Shown here piece after piece: positions 7,235 through 17,900 of a stretch of 22,814 bases of DNA; within the stretch, counting starts at the first letter, position 1; each line of letters begins with the position of its first letter. The DNA comes from a virus, in IMG/VR virus record IMGVR_UViG_3300032093_000893, positions 1 to 22,814 of that record; one strand, written 5' to 3'. The translations under genes were made by a program, and so were the position numbers. The notes below the pieces were generated by a model that was not told the DNA's origin, searched no databases, and was given only the letters and a program-made list of their open reading frames with translations.

Positions 7235-8938
7235 TTACGCATTAAGTTTTAGAATAACGATACCTGAACCGCCGTTGCCGCCTGCACTATTCGAATCGCC
7301 AGCATTATCGTCCCAAGAGGCACCACCACCGCCGCCACCAGTATTAGGGCTACCAGCAGATCCATTTGAATTGGATGATGGTCCTGCGTTGCCGCCGCCG
7401 CCTGCGCCGCCAGTACCACCCGTTCCACTAATTCGATATCCACCTCCGCCGCCGCCACCAGCATATGTGACTGATGTTCCTGTTATAGATGATGCAGTGC
7501 CATTACCACCATCACCACCATGACCTGCACCGTCTGTATTTCCATTTTCTCCAGCTGCACCTGCACCTCCCCCGCCACCAACTCCAGTATTTGGATTTAC
7601 TGTTGGGCAATTTCCGCCATTATTTCCTTGACTTGGCGATGTGCTTGGAGTGTTACCAGTTCCACCACTTGTGCCTGACAATCCAGAACCACCACCAGAA
7701 CCACCATTTCCAGCAGACACAGCAGGTGTGCCTGCTCCACCTTTACCACCTCTTGTGCTAGTGATAGTGCTAAAAACAGAGTCATTACCATCAGAACCAA
7801 CATTATAACCGCCCTGCGCACCACCACTACCACCAGCACCAACAGTGATTGTATAGGTCTGGCCAGCAGTTACTGCAAATCCAGTTCCAGTTCTAAATCC
7901 ACCTGCTCCACCGCCACCACCATATCGAGATCCTCCTCCTCCACCACCAGCAACAACAAGATAGTCAACAGACGTCACACCAGTTGGGCAAATCCATTCT
8001 GCTGTGGAATTGAATACTTGTACACCTGTTGCTGGCATTGTATATTTGAGGATGACGATACCAGAGCCGCCAGTGCCACCAGTGATATTTGCTGAAAAAT
8101 TATAACCACCACCACCACCGCCGCCACCAGTGTTAGTTTCTCCAGCTGTTCCTGATGGTCCAGTTCCACTACTTGTTGATGCTCCTGCACCACCGCCACC
8201 TGTTCCTCCTGCGCCGCCTGCACCAGTTCCCGGACTATCTATACCAGATCCGCCACCACCGCCAGCATAAGTCACTGACGTGCCTGTTATTGAAGATGCA
8301 GCACCAGTGCCACCATCACCACCATTACCAGTGCTTGGGCTTCCAGCATTACCAGCAGCGCCTGAACCACCACCGCCGCCTCCGCCACCAAAACCACTTC
8401 CACCATTATTTCCTTGTGATGGACTTACCGATGGTATATTTCCTGATCCGCCAGCATTTGGTGAATTTCTTCCACCACCACCACCTGAACCACCATTAAA
8501 TCCAGCACCCAAACCACCACCACCACCGCCAGCAGAAGTGATTGTATCAAAAACTGAACTAGTTCCATTTGCGCCATTATATGGCGCAGTGTCATCGCCT
8601 CCACCTGCTCCACCAGAACCAATCGTAATTGTATAAGTGTTTCCAGCAGTCACTGGATATGAAGATCCTATTCTAAATCCACCAGCACCACCACCACCTG
8701 CTCCATTTCTAGATGCACCACCGCCACCACCAGCAACGACAAGGTATTCAACTTCAGTCACACCTTCAGGCGCAACCCATAAACCAGACTGTTTAAAAGT
8801 GAGAATTACTGTTTTACCTGGTGGAGTAAAATTCCAATTCGGATTTCGATTTGTACTTGGATTTGTGAGTGCATAACGAACAGCGCCGTTCGCACTCATC
8901 GCAGAAATACCCTGAATTGAATATAACTTAATGCCCAT
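7235..8938 (-). CDS. Glycine-rich two-repeat adhesin-like protein (567 aa)
   Basis: After an N-terminal segment of about 50 residues (MGIKLYSIQGISAMSANGAV, NPNWNFTPPGKTVILTF) come two tandem copies of one glycine-rich domain. Copy 1 covers about residues 54-299 and copy 2 about 315-565. Each starts W-x-(A/C)-P-x-G-V-T-x-V-(E/D)-Y-L-V-V-A-G-G-G-G. Each contains an AGGFR...VTAGxTYTITxGxGG stretch and SSITGTSVTYAGGGGG, and ends GGSGIVILK. Glycine runs reach eight residues. Such glycine-rich domains are widespread in phage and bacterial surface proteins. Polyglycine-II helix bundles are known in a gp38-type phage adhesin (Salmonella phage S16), so a receptor-binding tip is plausible, though homology to gp38 is not shown. 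The ATG follows the preceding stop by 5 nt, with a weak ribosome site. Confidence 0.8.
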   Translation of the reverse strand: MGIKLYSIQGISAMSANGAVRYALTNPSTNRNPNWNFTPPGKTVILTFKQSGLWVAPEGVTEVEYLVVAGGGGGASRNGAGGGGAGGFRIGSSYPVTAGNTYTITIGSGGAGGGDDTAPYNGANGTSSVFDTITSAGGGGGGLGAGFNGGSGGGGGRNSPNAGGSGNIPSVSPSQGNNGGSGFGGGGGGGGSGAAGNAGSPSTGNGGDGGTGAASSITGTSVTYAGGGGGSGIDSPGTGAGGAGGTGGGGAGASTSSGTGPSGTAGETNTGGGGGGGGYNFSANITGGTGGSGIVILKYTMPATGVQVFNSTAEWICPTGVTSVDYLVVAGGGGGGSRYGGGGGAGGFRTGTGFAVTAGQTYTITVGAGGSGGAQGGYNVGSDGNDSVFSTITSTRGGKGGAGTPAVSAGNGGSGGGSGLSGTSGGTGNTPSTSPSQGNNGGNCPTVNPNTGVGGGGGAGAAGENGNTDGAGHGGDGGNGTASSITGTSVTYAGGGGGGGYRISGTGGTGGAGGGGNAGPSSNSNGSAGSPNTGGGGGGASWDDNAGDSNSAGGNGGSGIVILKLNA

Positions 8939-8943
8939 GTTTA

Positions 8944-9276
8944 TTAGGTAATCTCTGAACCAAATACGCTGAAGGAAATATTTGCATTTGCTGAATAGAC
9001 AGACAATACGTCTGTGTTGCCCATTGTCACACCAAGTGTTAATGCAATTGAGTCAAGTGCATTAATTGGTGCATCAAAAGCAATGTAATGTTGATTTGCA
9101 AGAGCAGCACCAGCAGGTTGAACTGCTAATCTGTACGTTGCATTTGCATTGTTATTTCGATTTGTAATTACAATGGAAGAAATAACAGCCTGTGTTGCGG
9201 CAGGAACCGTATACACATTCGAAGTTGATGCTGCGTTTGGAGCAGCTTGTCCTAATACTTTGTATGTAAATGGCAT
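8944..9276 (-). CDS. Small virion-type protein (110 aa), fibre-cluster family
   Basis: The product is a short beta-rich protein: MPFTYKVLGQAAPNAASTSN, VYTVPAATQAVISSIVITNR, LAVQPAGAALANQHYIAFD, and a C-terminal SFSVFGSEIT. I recognise it as a type of small protein found repeatedly beside fibre genes of marine T4-like phages, where it is usually left as hypothetical or structural. No catalytic motif, signal peptide or membrane segment is visible. The ATG directly abuts the TAA of the 1601-residue fibre gene (0 nt), so it is probably translated by coupling. It could be a fibre cap, connector or head/neck decoration; the sequence does not decide. Confidence 0.75.
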   Translation of the reverse strand: MPFTYKVLGQAAPNAASTSNVYTVPAATQAVISSIVITNRNNNANATYRLAVQPAGAALANQHYIAFDAPINALDSIALTLGVTMGNTDVLSVYSANANISFSVFGSEIT

Positions 9277-12200
9277 TTAAGCACCCATGAGTAAGAAAGG
9301 ATGGAGAACCTCAGCACCAGCACCTGTGGCACCTTGTACACCTTGCGCGCCAGCAGGACCTTGTGGACCAGCAGTTCCAGCGATTACAAATACGTCAACG
9401 TTTGCATTTGCATCTGGTGCGCCATCAAAAGTGAGTGTTGTTGAAGATACGTTATATTCGTTATTTCTTTGAAGAACGCGATCAACAAAGACAAGAGCGT
9501 GATCTTCATTAAATGGTGTCGTTGTAAGTGTAAAGTCAACAGCAACGCCATTTGCAAGGAATGAATTTCTTGTTACAGAAATTGCTGCTGAACCAGAGTC
9601 CCCCTTATCTCCCTTTGTGCCTGTTCCTGCTGCGCCTTGAACACCCTGAGAACCCTGAGCGCCAGCAGTACCCTGAACACCTTGGAATCCTTGAGCACCT
9701 TGTGGACCACCTGATGCACCTTGTACACCTTGGAATCCTTGTTCGCCCTTTGCGCCAGTTGCACCAGTTGCACCTTGAGCGCCAGCAGTACCAGTAATAT
9801 GATAAGCATCAATTACGTCATTTGTATCTGGCGCCACATCAAACGATAGAGTCGTAGAACTTACATTGTATGCGCTGTTACGTTGGAATACATTGTTAAC
9901 GAATACAAGCACTTGATCTTCATTAAGTGGTGCAGTTGCCAAAGTAAACGAATTTGTATTACCATCACCAACAAAAGAATTTCTTGCTACAGCAATTGCT
10001 GCTGCAGCAGAACCAGGCGCGCCTTGTACGCCTTGGAATCCTTGAGCACCTTGTGCACCGCCGCCACCGCCACCGCCGCCTGAGCCAGCAGGACCAACTT
10101 CTACCCATTGAGTGCTGTCGCCGTCGTTGATATATTTGAATAGCAATCCAAGGTCAGTATCAAACCATTCATCACCCTCTGCTGGCGACACTGGTGCTGT
10201 TGCACCACTTGTGTAGATCACAGCACCTGTAGGAATCTCACCTTTAGCGCCTTGCACACCCTGTGCACCTTGTATACCTTGAGAACCTTGTGCACCTTGT
10301 GCGCCAACAGAACCTTGAACGCCTTGTTCACCTTGAGCGCCCTGAGAACCAACAGCACCTTGAGCACCTTGTACGCCTTGAGTACCTTGAGCACCGACGG
10401 CACCTTGTTGACCTTGAGAACCTTGTACGCCTTGAGAACCTTGTGCGCCCTGAACGCCTTGAGCACCCTGAGAACCAACAGAACCTTGAGCGCCTTGCAC
10501 ACCTTGAGCGCCCTGAGAACCAACAGCACCTTGAGCACCTTGAACGCCTTGAGCGCCCTGAGAACCAACAGCACCTTGAGCACCAACAGCGCCCTTATCG
10601 CCTGATCGTGCAAATTCAATTACGAGACCTTCACCGCTTGATGGACGTGCGCCAGAAACATACGTTACATCATATTCAACCCATCCAACATTATCAACAA
10701 GACTATTGATTTGGAATATTGTTGAAGTAGGATCGCTAGGATTATTTGATTTAATAATCAAGTAGCCCTTAACAGCATTTGTTGAATCATCAGCAGTTAA
10801 GAGATATGCGCTAAAGTCTGTTGATGTGACATCTAGATCGCTGATGGCTACTTTTGTTACACTACCAATTGCTGAATTATTATAACGAATTAATCCAGTT
10901 CCTGGATCCGCCATCGTTACCGTTGTATTGAACGTATAACGCAATCCACCTTTATCGCCTGTTGAGCCTTGTGCGCCTTCTGTACCTTGTGCACCGACAG
11001 CTCCTTGTGCGCCTTGTGCACCCTGTACGCCCTGGAATCCTTGTTCACCCTGCGCACCAACAGCGCCTTGTGCGCCTTGTGCACCTTGAACGCCTTGAGA
11101 ACCTTGATGTCCTTGATAACCTTGTTCACCCTGCGCACCGACAGCACCTTGAGCGCCTTGCACACCCTGTGCTCCCTGCTCACCTTGTGCACCAACAGCA
11201 CCCTGTACGCCTTGATCGCCCTGAGCACCAACAGCACCTTGTTCACCCTGAGCACCGACAGCACCTTGTGCGCCAGTCGCACCTTGAACACCTTGTGGAC
11301 CAGTGTCACCAACGTCACCAGTTCGCGCAAACGTGATTATAACATCATCATTATTATTTGGAGACCAACCGCTACCAGAAAGATAAGCACAGTTAGCGGT
11401 GAAGTAACCTGAATTATTTGTAAGAGCAGATATGGTATAAAATGCAAAACTTGTAGAATCAAACTTTGCTGAAATTCTAAAGTGACCCTTGATCGTCGAT
11501 GTTGAATCGTCGATTGTTGTTAAGAAATTTTGAATGTCAGTTGAACCGTCATCTAAATTATCAATATAAAGTTGTGTTGCAAGCGCAAGTACACTATTGT
11601 TTAATTTTAAACGTCCAGTTCCAGGATCTGTTGCATTTGTGTTAGTATCAAAAGTATAATCAAAAGTTGCGCCACCAAAGTTACCATCACGACCTTGTGC
11701 ACCTTGAACGCCCTGAGCACCTTGAGCACCTACTTCACCTTGTACACCTTGATCGCCCTGCACACCTTGTGAACCTTGAGCGCCAACAGAACCCTGTGCA
11801 CCTACGTCACCTTGTACGCCTTGTGAACCTTGTTGACCTTGGTGTCCCTGATGACCTTGATCGCCTTGCACACCTTGTGCACCTTGTACACCCTGTTCGC
11901 CCTGTGGTCCTTGTACACCTTGATGACCTTGAACGCCTTGAGCACCTTGCTGACCTTGTGAACCTTGAATGCCTTGTTCACCTTGGTGTCCTTGGAAACC
12001 TTGTTCACCCTGCACACCTTGTGCACCCTGTGCACCTTGTGCACCTTGACGTCCTTGTTCACCCTGGAATCCTTGGAGTCCTTGCGCACCTTGAACGCCC
12101 TGTTCACCTTGACGTCCCTGATGACCTTGTGCTCCTTGCTCACCTTGGAAACCCTGCTCACCTTGATGACCTTGATGACCCTGGAAGCCTTGCTCACCTT

Positions 12201-14082
12201 GGAAACCTTGATCGCCTTGATGCCCTTGATGACCTTGCTCGCCTTGATAACCTTGATGACCCTGATCACCTTGACGTCCTTGTGCTCCTTGAACGCCTTG
12301 GAAACCTTGTGCTCCCTGTTCGCCTTGGAATCCTTGGTGTCCTTGTTCACCTTGGAAACCTTGATCGCCTTGATGTCCCTGATGACCTTGCTCGCCTTGG
12401 AAACCTTGATGACCTTGTGAACCTTGTTCGCCTTGACGACCTTGAGCACCTTGCTCGCCTTGCGCACCAATAGTGCCTTGAACACCTTGATAACCTTGTG
12501 CGCCCTGTTCACCTTGAACACCCTGGAAGCCCTGTTCACCTTGATGACCTTGATGACCTTGAACTCCTTGGAAACCTTGAGCGCCTTGCTCTCCTTGAAC
12601 ACCCTGGAAGCCCTGTGCTCCCTGCTCACCTTGTGCACCAACAGCACCTTGTATACCTTGATAACCCTGCTCACCCTTGTCGCCGCGATCACCAGTACGC
12701 ACAAACGAAAGTGTTACCGCAGTTGTATTTGCTAGGTTTGATATACCACTTGTCCAAGCAACTGGAACATTGAAGTGATCTAGATCATTAGTGTGTAATC
12801 CATTAATACTGAAGAATGCAAACTCACTAACGTTTGCTGTGTTAGCAATCTTAAACGTGCCCTTGATTGTTGACGTTGAATCATCAATCGTTTGCAAGAA
12901 GTTGAATACATTCGCTGAATTTTGATCAAGGAAACTAATGTATAATGTGTTTGCTGTATTAAATGGATTTACATTAAACTGTACTAATCCATTTCCAAGA
13001 TTAACTGGATCGTTAGTTTCGACTCTGAATTCATATTCAAAAGATGCACCGCCAAATTCACCAGTTTCACCTTTGGCGCCAGTTGTACCTTGTACACCTT
13101 GATTTCCTTGAACACCTTGAAAGCCTTGAGATCCTTGTTCACCCTGTACGCCTTGAAAGCCTTGAGATCCTTGTTCACCCTGTACGCCTTGGAAGCCTTG
13201 TTCACCCTGATGACCCTGATGACCTTGTACACCCTGGAAACCTTGTGAACCTTGTGCACCTTGTTGACCCTGTGAACCTTGAACGCCTTGTTCGCCTTGG
13301 TGTCCTTGGAAGCCTTGTGAACCTTGTTCACCCTGTACGCCTTGGAAACCCTGAGAACCCTGAGCGCCCTGGTGTCCTTGAGCGCCTTGCACACCTTGGA
13401 ACCCTTGCTCGCCTTGATGACCTTGGAAACCTTGTGCGCCTTGAGCACCTTGTACGCCTTGTTCACCTTGGTGTCCTTGGAACCCTTGCTCACCTTGATG
13501 TCCCTGATGACCTTGTTCACCTTGGTGTCCTTGGAACCCTTGCTCACCTTGATGACCTTGTGAGCCTTGTACGCCCTGTTCACCTTGATGACCTTGGAAA
13601 CCCTGTGAACCTTGTTCACCCTGCACACCTTGAGAACCTTGACGCCCCTGATGACCTTGCTCGCCCTGTACGCCTTGAAAACCTTGTGCTCCCTGCTCGC
13701 CTTGATGACCCTGGAAGCCTTGCTCACCTTGGTATCCTTGCGCGCCTTGTTCACCCTGTACACCTTGAGCACCACCAACAGTTGGTGTAAAAATACTTAC
13801 TGTATTGCCAGAAACTGTAACAATAGAAACGCCACCTGGATCGCCAACGATTTTAAGTGTATCGTTATTTGAAGAAGGTGAAATAGAGGCAGTTGTGTTG
13901 GCTACATTTTTAAAGACAGAATCGTTTAATGCGCTGTTTGCTCGGCTTTCTGTATTTGTGAGGCGAGCCTGCACGTTTGTGCCATCCACAAATACTGTAT
14001 TCGCATTTAATGTTTGGGCAATGACTGTTGTATCTACGGTTACATTACCATAAATTCGTGTATTGCCTTGTAATTTTGCCAT
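9277..14082 (-). CDS. Collagen-like tail-fibre protein (1601 aa) with three inter-collagen domains and a duplicated C-terminal beta domain
   Basis: Residues 1-103 form an N-terminal segment ([40 protein letters not shown]) unlike that of the other two fibres. Collagen-like tracts are at 104-341, 465-799, 923-1044 and 1161-1281, separated by globular copies at 342-464, 800-922 and 1045-1160. Residues 1284-1331 hold a module ending [19 protein letters not shown], followed by an eight-glycine hinge at 1335-1342. Two copies of one beta-rich domain follow at about 1359-1433 and 1498-1571 ([16 protein letters not shown] and [16 protein letters not shown]). This domain resembles those common in phage fibres. 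The protein ends in LHPFLLMGA. The first half has E/F/H/R-rich triplets and the second half A/V/S-rich ones, so the gene looks mosaic. Little Shine-Dalgarno is visible. Confidence 0.9.
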   Translation of the reverse strand: MAKLQGNTRIYGNVTVDTTVIAQTLNANTVFVDGTNVQARLTNTESRANSALNDSVFKNVANTTASISPSSNNDTLKIVGDPGGVSIVTVSGNTVSIFTPTVGGAQGVQGEQGAQGYQGEQGFQGHQGEQGAQGFQGVQGEQGHQGRQGSQGVQGEQGSQGFQGHQGEQGVQGSQGHQGEQGFQGHQGEQGHQGHQGEQGFQGHQGEQGVQGAQGAQGFQGHQGEQGFQGVQGAQGHQGAQGSQGFQGVQGEQGSQGFQGHQGEQGVQGSQGQQGAQGSQGFQGVQGHQGHQGEQGFQGVQGEQGSQGFQGVQGEQGSQGFQGVQGNQGVQGTTGAKGETGEFGGASFEYEFRVETNDPVNLGNGLVQFNVNPFNTANTLYISFLDQNSANVFNFLQTIDDSTSTIKGTFKIANTANVSEFAFFSINGLHTNDLDHFNVPVAWTSGISNLANTTAVTLSFVRTGDRGDKGEQGYQGIQGAVGAQGEQGAQGFQGVQGEQGAQGFQGVQGHQGHQGEQGFQGVQGEQGAQGYQGVQGTIGAQGEQGAQGRQGEQGSQGHQGFQGEQGHQGHQGDQGFQGEQGHQGFQGEQGAQGFQGVQGAQGRQGDQGHQGYQGEQGHQGHQGDQGFQGEQGFQGHQGHQGEQGFQGEQGAQGHQGRQGEQGVQGAQGLQGFQGEQGRQGAQGAQGAQGVQGEQGFQGHQGEQGIQGSQGQQGAQGVQGHQGVQGPQGEQGVQGAQGVQGDQGHQGHQGQQGSQGVQGDVGAQGSVGAQGSQGVQGDQGVQGEVGAQGAQGVQGAQGRDGNFGGATFDYTFDTNTNATDPGTGRLKLNNSVLALATQLYIDNLDDGSTDIQNFLTTIDDSTSTIKGHFRISAKFDSTSFAFYTISALTNNSGYFTANCAYLSGSGWSPNNNDDVIITFARTGDVGDTGPQGVQGATGAQGAVGAQGEQGAVGAQGDQGVQGAVGAQGEQGAQGVQGAQGAVGAQGEQGYQGHQGSQGVQGAQGAQGAVGAQGEQGFQGVQGAQGAQGAVGAQGTEGAQGSTGDKGGLRYTFNTTVTMADPGTGLIRYNNSAIGSVTKVAISDLDVTSTDFSAYLLTADDSTNAVKGYLIIKSNNPSDPTSTIFQINSLVDNVGWVEYDVTYVSGARPSSGEGLVIEFARSGDKGAVGAQGAVGSQGAQGVQGAQGAVGSQGAQGVQGAQGSVGSQGAQGVQGAQGSQGVQGSQGQQGAVGAQGTQGVQGAQGAVGSQGAQGEQGVQGSVGAQGAQGSQGIQGAQGVQGAKGEIPTGAVIYTSGATAPVSPAEGDEWFDTDLGLLFKYINDGDSTQWVEVGPAGSGGGGGGGGAQGAQGFQGVQGAPGSAAAAIAVARNSFVGDGNTNSFTLATAPLNEDQVLVFVNNVFQRNSAYNVSSTTLSFDVAPDTNDVIDAYHITGTAGAQGATGATGAKGEQGFQGVQGASGGPQGAQGFQGVQGTAGAQGSQGVQGAAGTGTKGDKGDSGSAAISVTRNSFLANGVAVDFTLTTTPFNEDHALVFVDRVLQRNNEYNVSSTTLTFDGAPDANANVDVFVIAGTAGPQGPAGAQGVQGATGAGAEVLHPFLLMGA
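10603..10950 (-). other. Divergent inter-collagen globular domain, copy 3 of 1601-aa fibre
   Basis: Residues 1045-1160. It begins [10 protein letters not shown] without the FGGA[ST]F entry, and the core is drifted to [16 protein letters not shown]. It ends [11 protein letters not shown]. It keeps the ADPGTG, NNS and YVSG landmarks of type B, so it is a distant paralogue. Confidence 0.65.
11317..11685 (-). other. Inter-collagen globular domain, type B, copy 2 of 1601-aa fibre
   Basis: Residues 800-922. It is entered by [15 protein letters not shown], has the core [17 protein letters not shown], then [20 protein letters not shown], and leaves through [13 protein letters not shown]. Confidence 0.75.
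12691..13059 (-). other. Inter-collagen globular domain, type A, copy 1 of 1601-aa fibre
   Basis: Residues 342-464. It is entered by [17 protein letters not shown] and has the core [18 protein letters not shown], then [20 protein letters not shown]. It leaves through [11 protein letters not shown]. It is closest to the single copy in the 1043-residue fibre. Confidence 0.75.
13115..13186 (-). repeat. 36-bp perfect tandem repeat
   Basis: Positions 13115-13150 and 13151-13186 are identical by eye. The unit encodes four Gly-X-Y triplets (GSQ, GFQ, GVQ and GEQ in some rotation). It is a direct trace of unit-by-unit growth of the collagen tract. Confidence 0.8.
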
Positions 14083-14112
14083 TTTTTAAATTTTACCCAA
14101 TTGGTTATCTAA

Positions 14113-14120
14113 TATTTATT
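14113..14120 (-). promoter_or_regulatory. Candidate late-promoter box AATAAATA before the 1601-residue fibre gene
   Basis: This box lies in the longest intergenic gap of the window (14083-14125, 43 nt). It matches seven of eight bases of the T4 late box TATAAATA and sits 30 nt before the ATG at 14082. The rest of the gap is AT-rich, and I see no convincing terminator stem; CCAATTGG at 14097-14104 is only a short palindrome. Confidence 0.55.
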
Positions 14121-14125
14121 TTACT

Positions 14126-14977
14126 CTAAAACCCATATCGAGTTTTAGTTAGATCATAATTTTGTTTAATTTCATCTGCAGTTAATGTTACATCATAAGT
14201 AAGTGCTTGCGACATTCTACCATTTAATAAATTACCACCAGCGCTAAAACAGGCTATATTTGTGGAACCATCTCCTGGTAATGCAGTAGTCCAAGAATAT
14301 GTGCTATCTTGAGTACCATTTACATATAATGTAAAACCAACTGCAACATCAAACGTTAATGCTACATTATACCACTTGTTTAAATCAAATGTTGCTGTAG
14401 AACCATATGCCATAAAATTGCCAAAATTTGTATGCCCTGAATAAACTTTATTTGTCGAAGTTCCGAAATATAAAAAATGTCCACTCGTACCGCTGATTAA
14501 ATTATTATCATTATAAGCGTTTAAATAAAACCAAACTTGTTTCGTATAGTTATTCGCGCCAAGAACTCTTCCACTGCTCGTCCCATATTGATTTGAACCA
14601 TTAAATGTAAAATACCTTGGCGAACTATTTGTAAATGTTGGACTATTATATAATGTTACGTCATTTGCAGTTCCAGCACTTATGTCAAACCAAGTTGATC
14701 CAGAGTTTGGATAACTTGCATTTTCTTCAGCATCTAATTGTAATGTCAATCCTCGCGTTACAATATTAATTTCATTAAAAATATTTGCAACTAAAATTCG
14801 ACCATCATTTGTTTTTCTTTGCGCTAAACCGTTCGTCAATGGACTAATTGTCACTTCATCAAACTCGGCAGCGCGCAAATATGTTTTGCTTTCACTGATT
14901 GTCGATTGAGTAACTTCATCAAGTGAACTAAAAACATTTAACGTGCCGTCACTTTTTATTTGCGAAGATCTTGCCAT
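14126..14977 (-). CDS. LamG/concanavalin A-like lectin-fold virion protein (283 aa)
   Basis: The N-terminal ~90 residues (SDGTLNVFSSLDEVTQS, then NGLAQRKTNDGRILVANIF) look like a virion-attachment segment. From about residue 95 the protein has features of the LamG-like jelly-roll superfamily: GLTLQLDAEENASYPNSGST, WFDISAGTANDVTLYNSPTF, YFTFNGSNQYG, then KWYNVALTFDVAVGFTLYVN around residues 205-225, and a C-terminal GRMSQALTYDVTLTADEIKQ. These match the usual order of strands in such domains, which often bind glycans. The ATG lies 2 nt after the stop of the giant fibre gene, with no clear Shine-Dalgarno, so translation is probably coupled. It is a likely carbohydrate-binding fibre or baseplate protein. 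Fold confidence is good; ligand unknown. Confidence 0.82.
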   Translation of the reverse strand: MARSSQIKSDGTLNVFSSLDEVTQSTISESKTYLRAAEFDEVTISPLTNGLAQRKTNDGRILVANIFNEINIVTRGLTLQLDAEENASYPNSGSTWFDISAGTANDVTLYNSPTFTNSSPRYFTFNGSNQYGTSSGRVLGANNYTKQVWFYLNAYNDNNLISGTSGHFLYFGTSTNKVYSGHTNFGNFMAYGSTATFDLNKWYNVALTFDVAVGFTLYVNGTQDSTYSWTTALPGDGSTNIACFSAGGNLLNGRMSQALTYDVTLTADEIKQNYDLTKTRYGF

Positions 14978-14979
14978 AA

Positions 14980-17900
14980 TTAGATAAACACTGTATCAAT
15001 GCTATTTTCTGAATCGTTATAATATTGATAGGCAACAATTACTCCAGTTGTATTCTTATACTGAACATTTGCAGCAGCAAGTTTATTCGTTGACAACATA
15101 TTGCTTGCGGTGTTAAACGTCAAGTCTGCATCACCACCAAACACACCATTGTTGTTAAACAATACTTGAGTGTTTGTCGTATTTGCTAGTGGTACACTGA
15201 ACGTTACACTTTGTGGTACTGAATTACCATTTCCGCTGATAAGAATATTATCACCAGAAATTAAATTGACAGTATCGAGACCAGAAGCAACAAGTTGATT
15301 GACGCCATTTACTTGCCAGTTCTTGAACGTACTATTAAGTTGAATAGTGACGGTGTTAGAACTTTCATCAACAACAGCCATTCCCGAATCAGCGTCGAAC
15401 TGAATCGTATTGATGTTGCTAAATGTATTAACAACAGTATTGTTGCCTGCATAAACTTCTTTAATCGTAATTGGTGCATTGGCTTTATCGTACGCATTAT
15501 TGGCTTGTAGATATGCAGCATTGGCTTGACCATATGCATTACCAGCAGCAGTTGTTGCAGTATTTGCTTGGTCATAAGCACCACCAGCTTGTGTTCGAAC
15601 ATCATCAAATGAGTAGAACGTTGTGCCATTGTCTGACCAACCCCACTTGTCTGTATTTTCATTCCAGCGCAAGAAGGTGTCTGGTTGATCCCCACGATTA
15701 ACTGTTACACTTGCATTAAGCGATGGTGCACCAGTTGCATTTGAGTTGAGGATGATTTCATTGTCTTCAACAAGCAACGTCTCAACATTAAGTGTCGTGC
15801 TGTTGCCAAGTATTTCAAGATTACCTTGAACAACAAGGCTACCTGTAATCGTACCACCAGCAATGTTAAGTTTTAGATTTGCTTCAGCATATGCAGCATT
15901 GGCTTGATCGTAAGTCTGACCAATTAATGCTTCGAGGTTTGCATTATTTTGACCAATGAAAACCGTATTCGCAATAATACCGTTTGTTGAGACATTACCA
16001 TCAACACTACTAATTATAGCATTGCCAAGGAAGATTGAGTTGTTGCTCAAATAAATGTCACGGAAACGATTGGTGCTTGTACCGATATCGTAGGTAACAT
16101 TTGACTCAGGAACAATATTTCTTGTTGTTAATAGTCCAGATACACTTACATTATTATTAAATTGAGCATTGCGTGTCGTAAATGTATTTGATGCAAGATC
16201 AAATGTTAAGTTAGCAGAACCAGCTGGGTTGTCTTGATTATTGAATACAATTTGTGTATTCTGTCCAGCAACTGGTCCAACTTCACCCTGTACGCCTTGG
16301 AAACCTTGCTCACCTTGAGCGCCAACAGTGCCTTGCACGCCTTGGAAACCTTGCTCACCTTGGAATCCTTGGAAGCCCTGCTCACCTTGTGCACCAACTT
16401 CGCCTTGAACGCCCTGTTCGCCTTGATAGCCTTGACGTCCTTGAGAACCTTGTACACCTTGAGCGCCTTGGTGTCCCTGAGATCCTTGAATACCTTGAGC
16501 GCCTTGAGCACCAACAGTACCTTGTACACCTTGGAAGCCTTGAGCGCCTTGCTCTCCTTGACGCCCTTGAGCACCTTGTACGCCTTGGAAGCCTTGTGCT
16601 CCTTGCTCACCTTGGAATCCTTGTTCGCCTTGATGACCTTGAGCGCCTTGTACGCCCTGGAAGCCTTGCTCACCTTGTACACCTTGGAATCCTTGTTCGC
16701 CCTGATGACCTTGTTCACCCTGACGCCCTTGTGATCCTTGTACACCTTGGAAGCCCTGTTCGCCTTGACGCCCTTGGAATCCTTGCTCACCCTGATGACC
16801 TTGGAAGCCTTGTGCTCCTTGCTCACCTTGTGCACCAATCGTTCCTTGAACGCCTTGGAAACCTTGTGAACCTTGTACGCCCTGGAATCCTTGCTCACCT
16901 TGATGCCCTTGGAAACCTTGTTCACCTTGGAATCCTTGTTCACCTTGGAAACCTTGGTGTCCTTGGAAACCTTGTTCGCCTTTATCGCCACGATCACCAG
17001 TACGAACGAAAGAAATCGTTACATTCGTTAGATCAGTGAAACTTGTTACGCCACTAGTGTGTGCAACAGGAACGGAGAAGTAATCGGCAACATGAGCATG
17101 TGTACCATTGATGCTAAAGAAAGCAAATTCGTTTACGTTTGCAGTGTTGGCAATTTTAAAACTACCTTTGATTGTCGAAGTTGAATCGTCAATCGTTTGT
17201 AGATAGTTGAATACATTTGCGCTGTTACTGTCAACAAAATCAATATACAATCTTGTTGCAGTTGAAATGTCTGCGGAATCAAATTTTAGATTAGCAATAC
17301 CTGGATCAGTGTTTGCAGTGTTTGACAAGAAGATGTATTCAAACGATGCTCCACCAAATTCACCGATTTCACCTTTCTGTCCTACAAGACCTTGATTACC
17401 TTGTACACCTTGGAAGCCCTGTTCGCCTTGGTATCCCTGATGACCTTGAACGCCTTGGAAGCCCTGTTCGCCTTGGAAGCCTTGGAAGCCCTGTTCGCCT
17501 TGGTATCCCTGATGACCTTGAACGCCTTGTGCTCCTTGTACACCCTGAGCTCCTTGTACACCTTGTGCCCCTTGAATACCTTGGAAGCCCTGTTCACCCT
17601 GAACACCTTGTTCACCTTGACGTCCTTGTGCACCTTGAATACCTTGATTACCCTGTACACCTTGATGACCTTGAACGCCTTGAGCGCCTTGAACACCCTG
17701 CTCGCCTTGAACGCCCTGTTCACCTTGACGTCCCTGATGACCTTGAACGCCTTGAGCGCCTTGATAACCCTGTTCACCTTGGAAACCTTGTGAACCTTGT
17801 TCACCTTGGCGACCCTGATGACCTTGAACACCTTGAACACCTTGTTGTCCTTGAACGCCTTGGAAACCTTGTGAACCTTGTTCACCTTGATGTCCCTGGA

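Larger units (their letters stand above)
10240..13773 (-). repeat. Four collagen-like tracts of the 1601-residue fibre
   Basis: The tracts are 13060-13773, 11686-12690, 10951-11316 and 10240-10602. The first two are rich in GEQ, GFQ and GHQ triplets. From about residue 758 (near 11810) onward, triplets such as GAV, GSV and GSQ take over, as in the 1043-residue fibre. Confidence 0.9.

Noticed and set aside
7098-8876. Proline-rich and His-rich plus-strand frames opposite the glycine-rich gene.
   Set aside because: They are the reverse complement of glycine codons (GGN read as NCC). The glycine-rich minus-strand protein has recognisable repeated domains and fits the gene order.
14083-14125. A terminator between the LamG gene and the 1601-aa fibre gene.
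   Set aside because: Only an 8-bp palindrome (CCAATTGG) is present, with no GC-rich stem followed by a T run in the coding direction.
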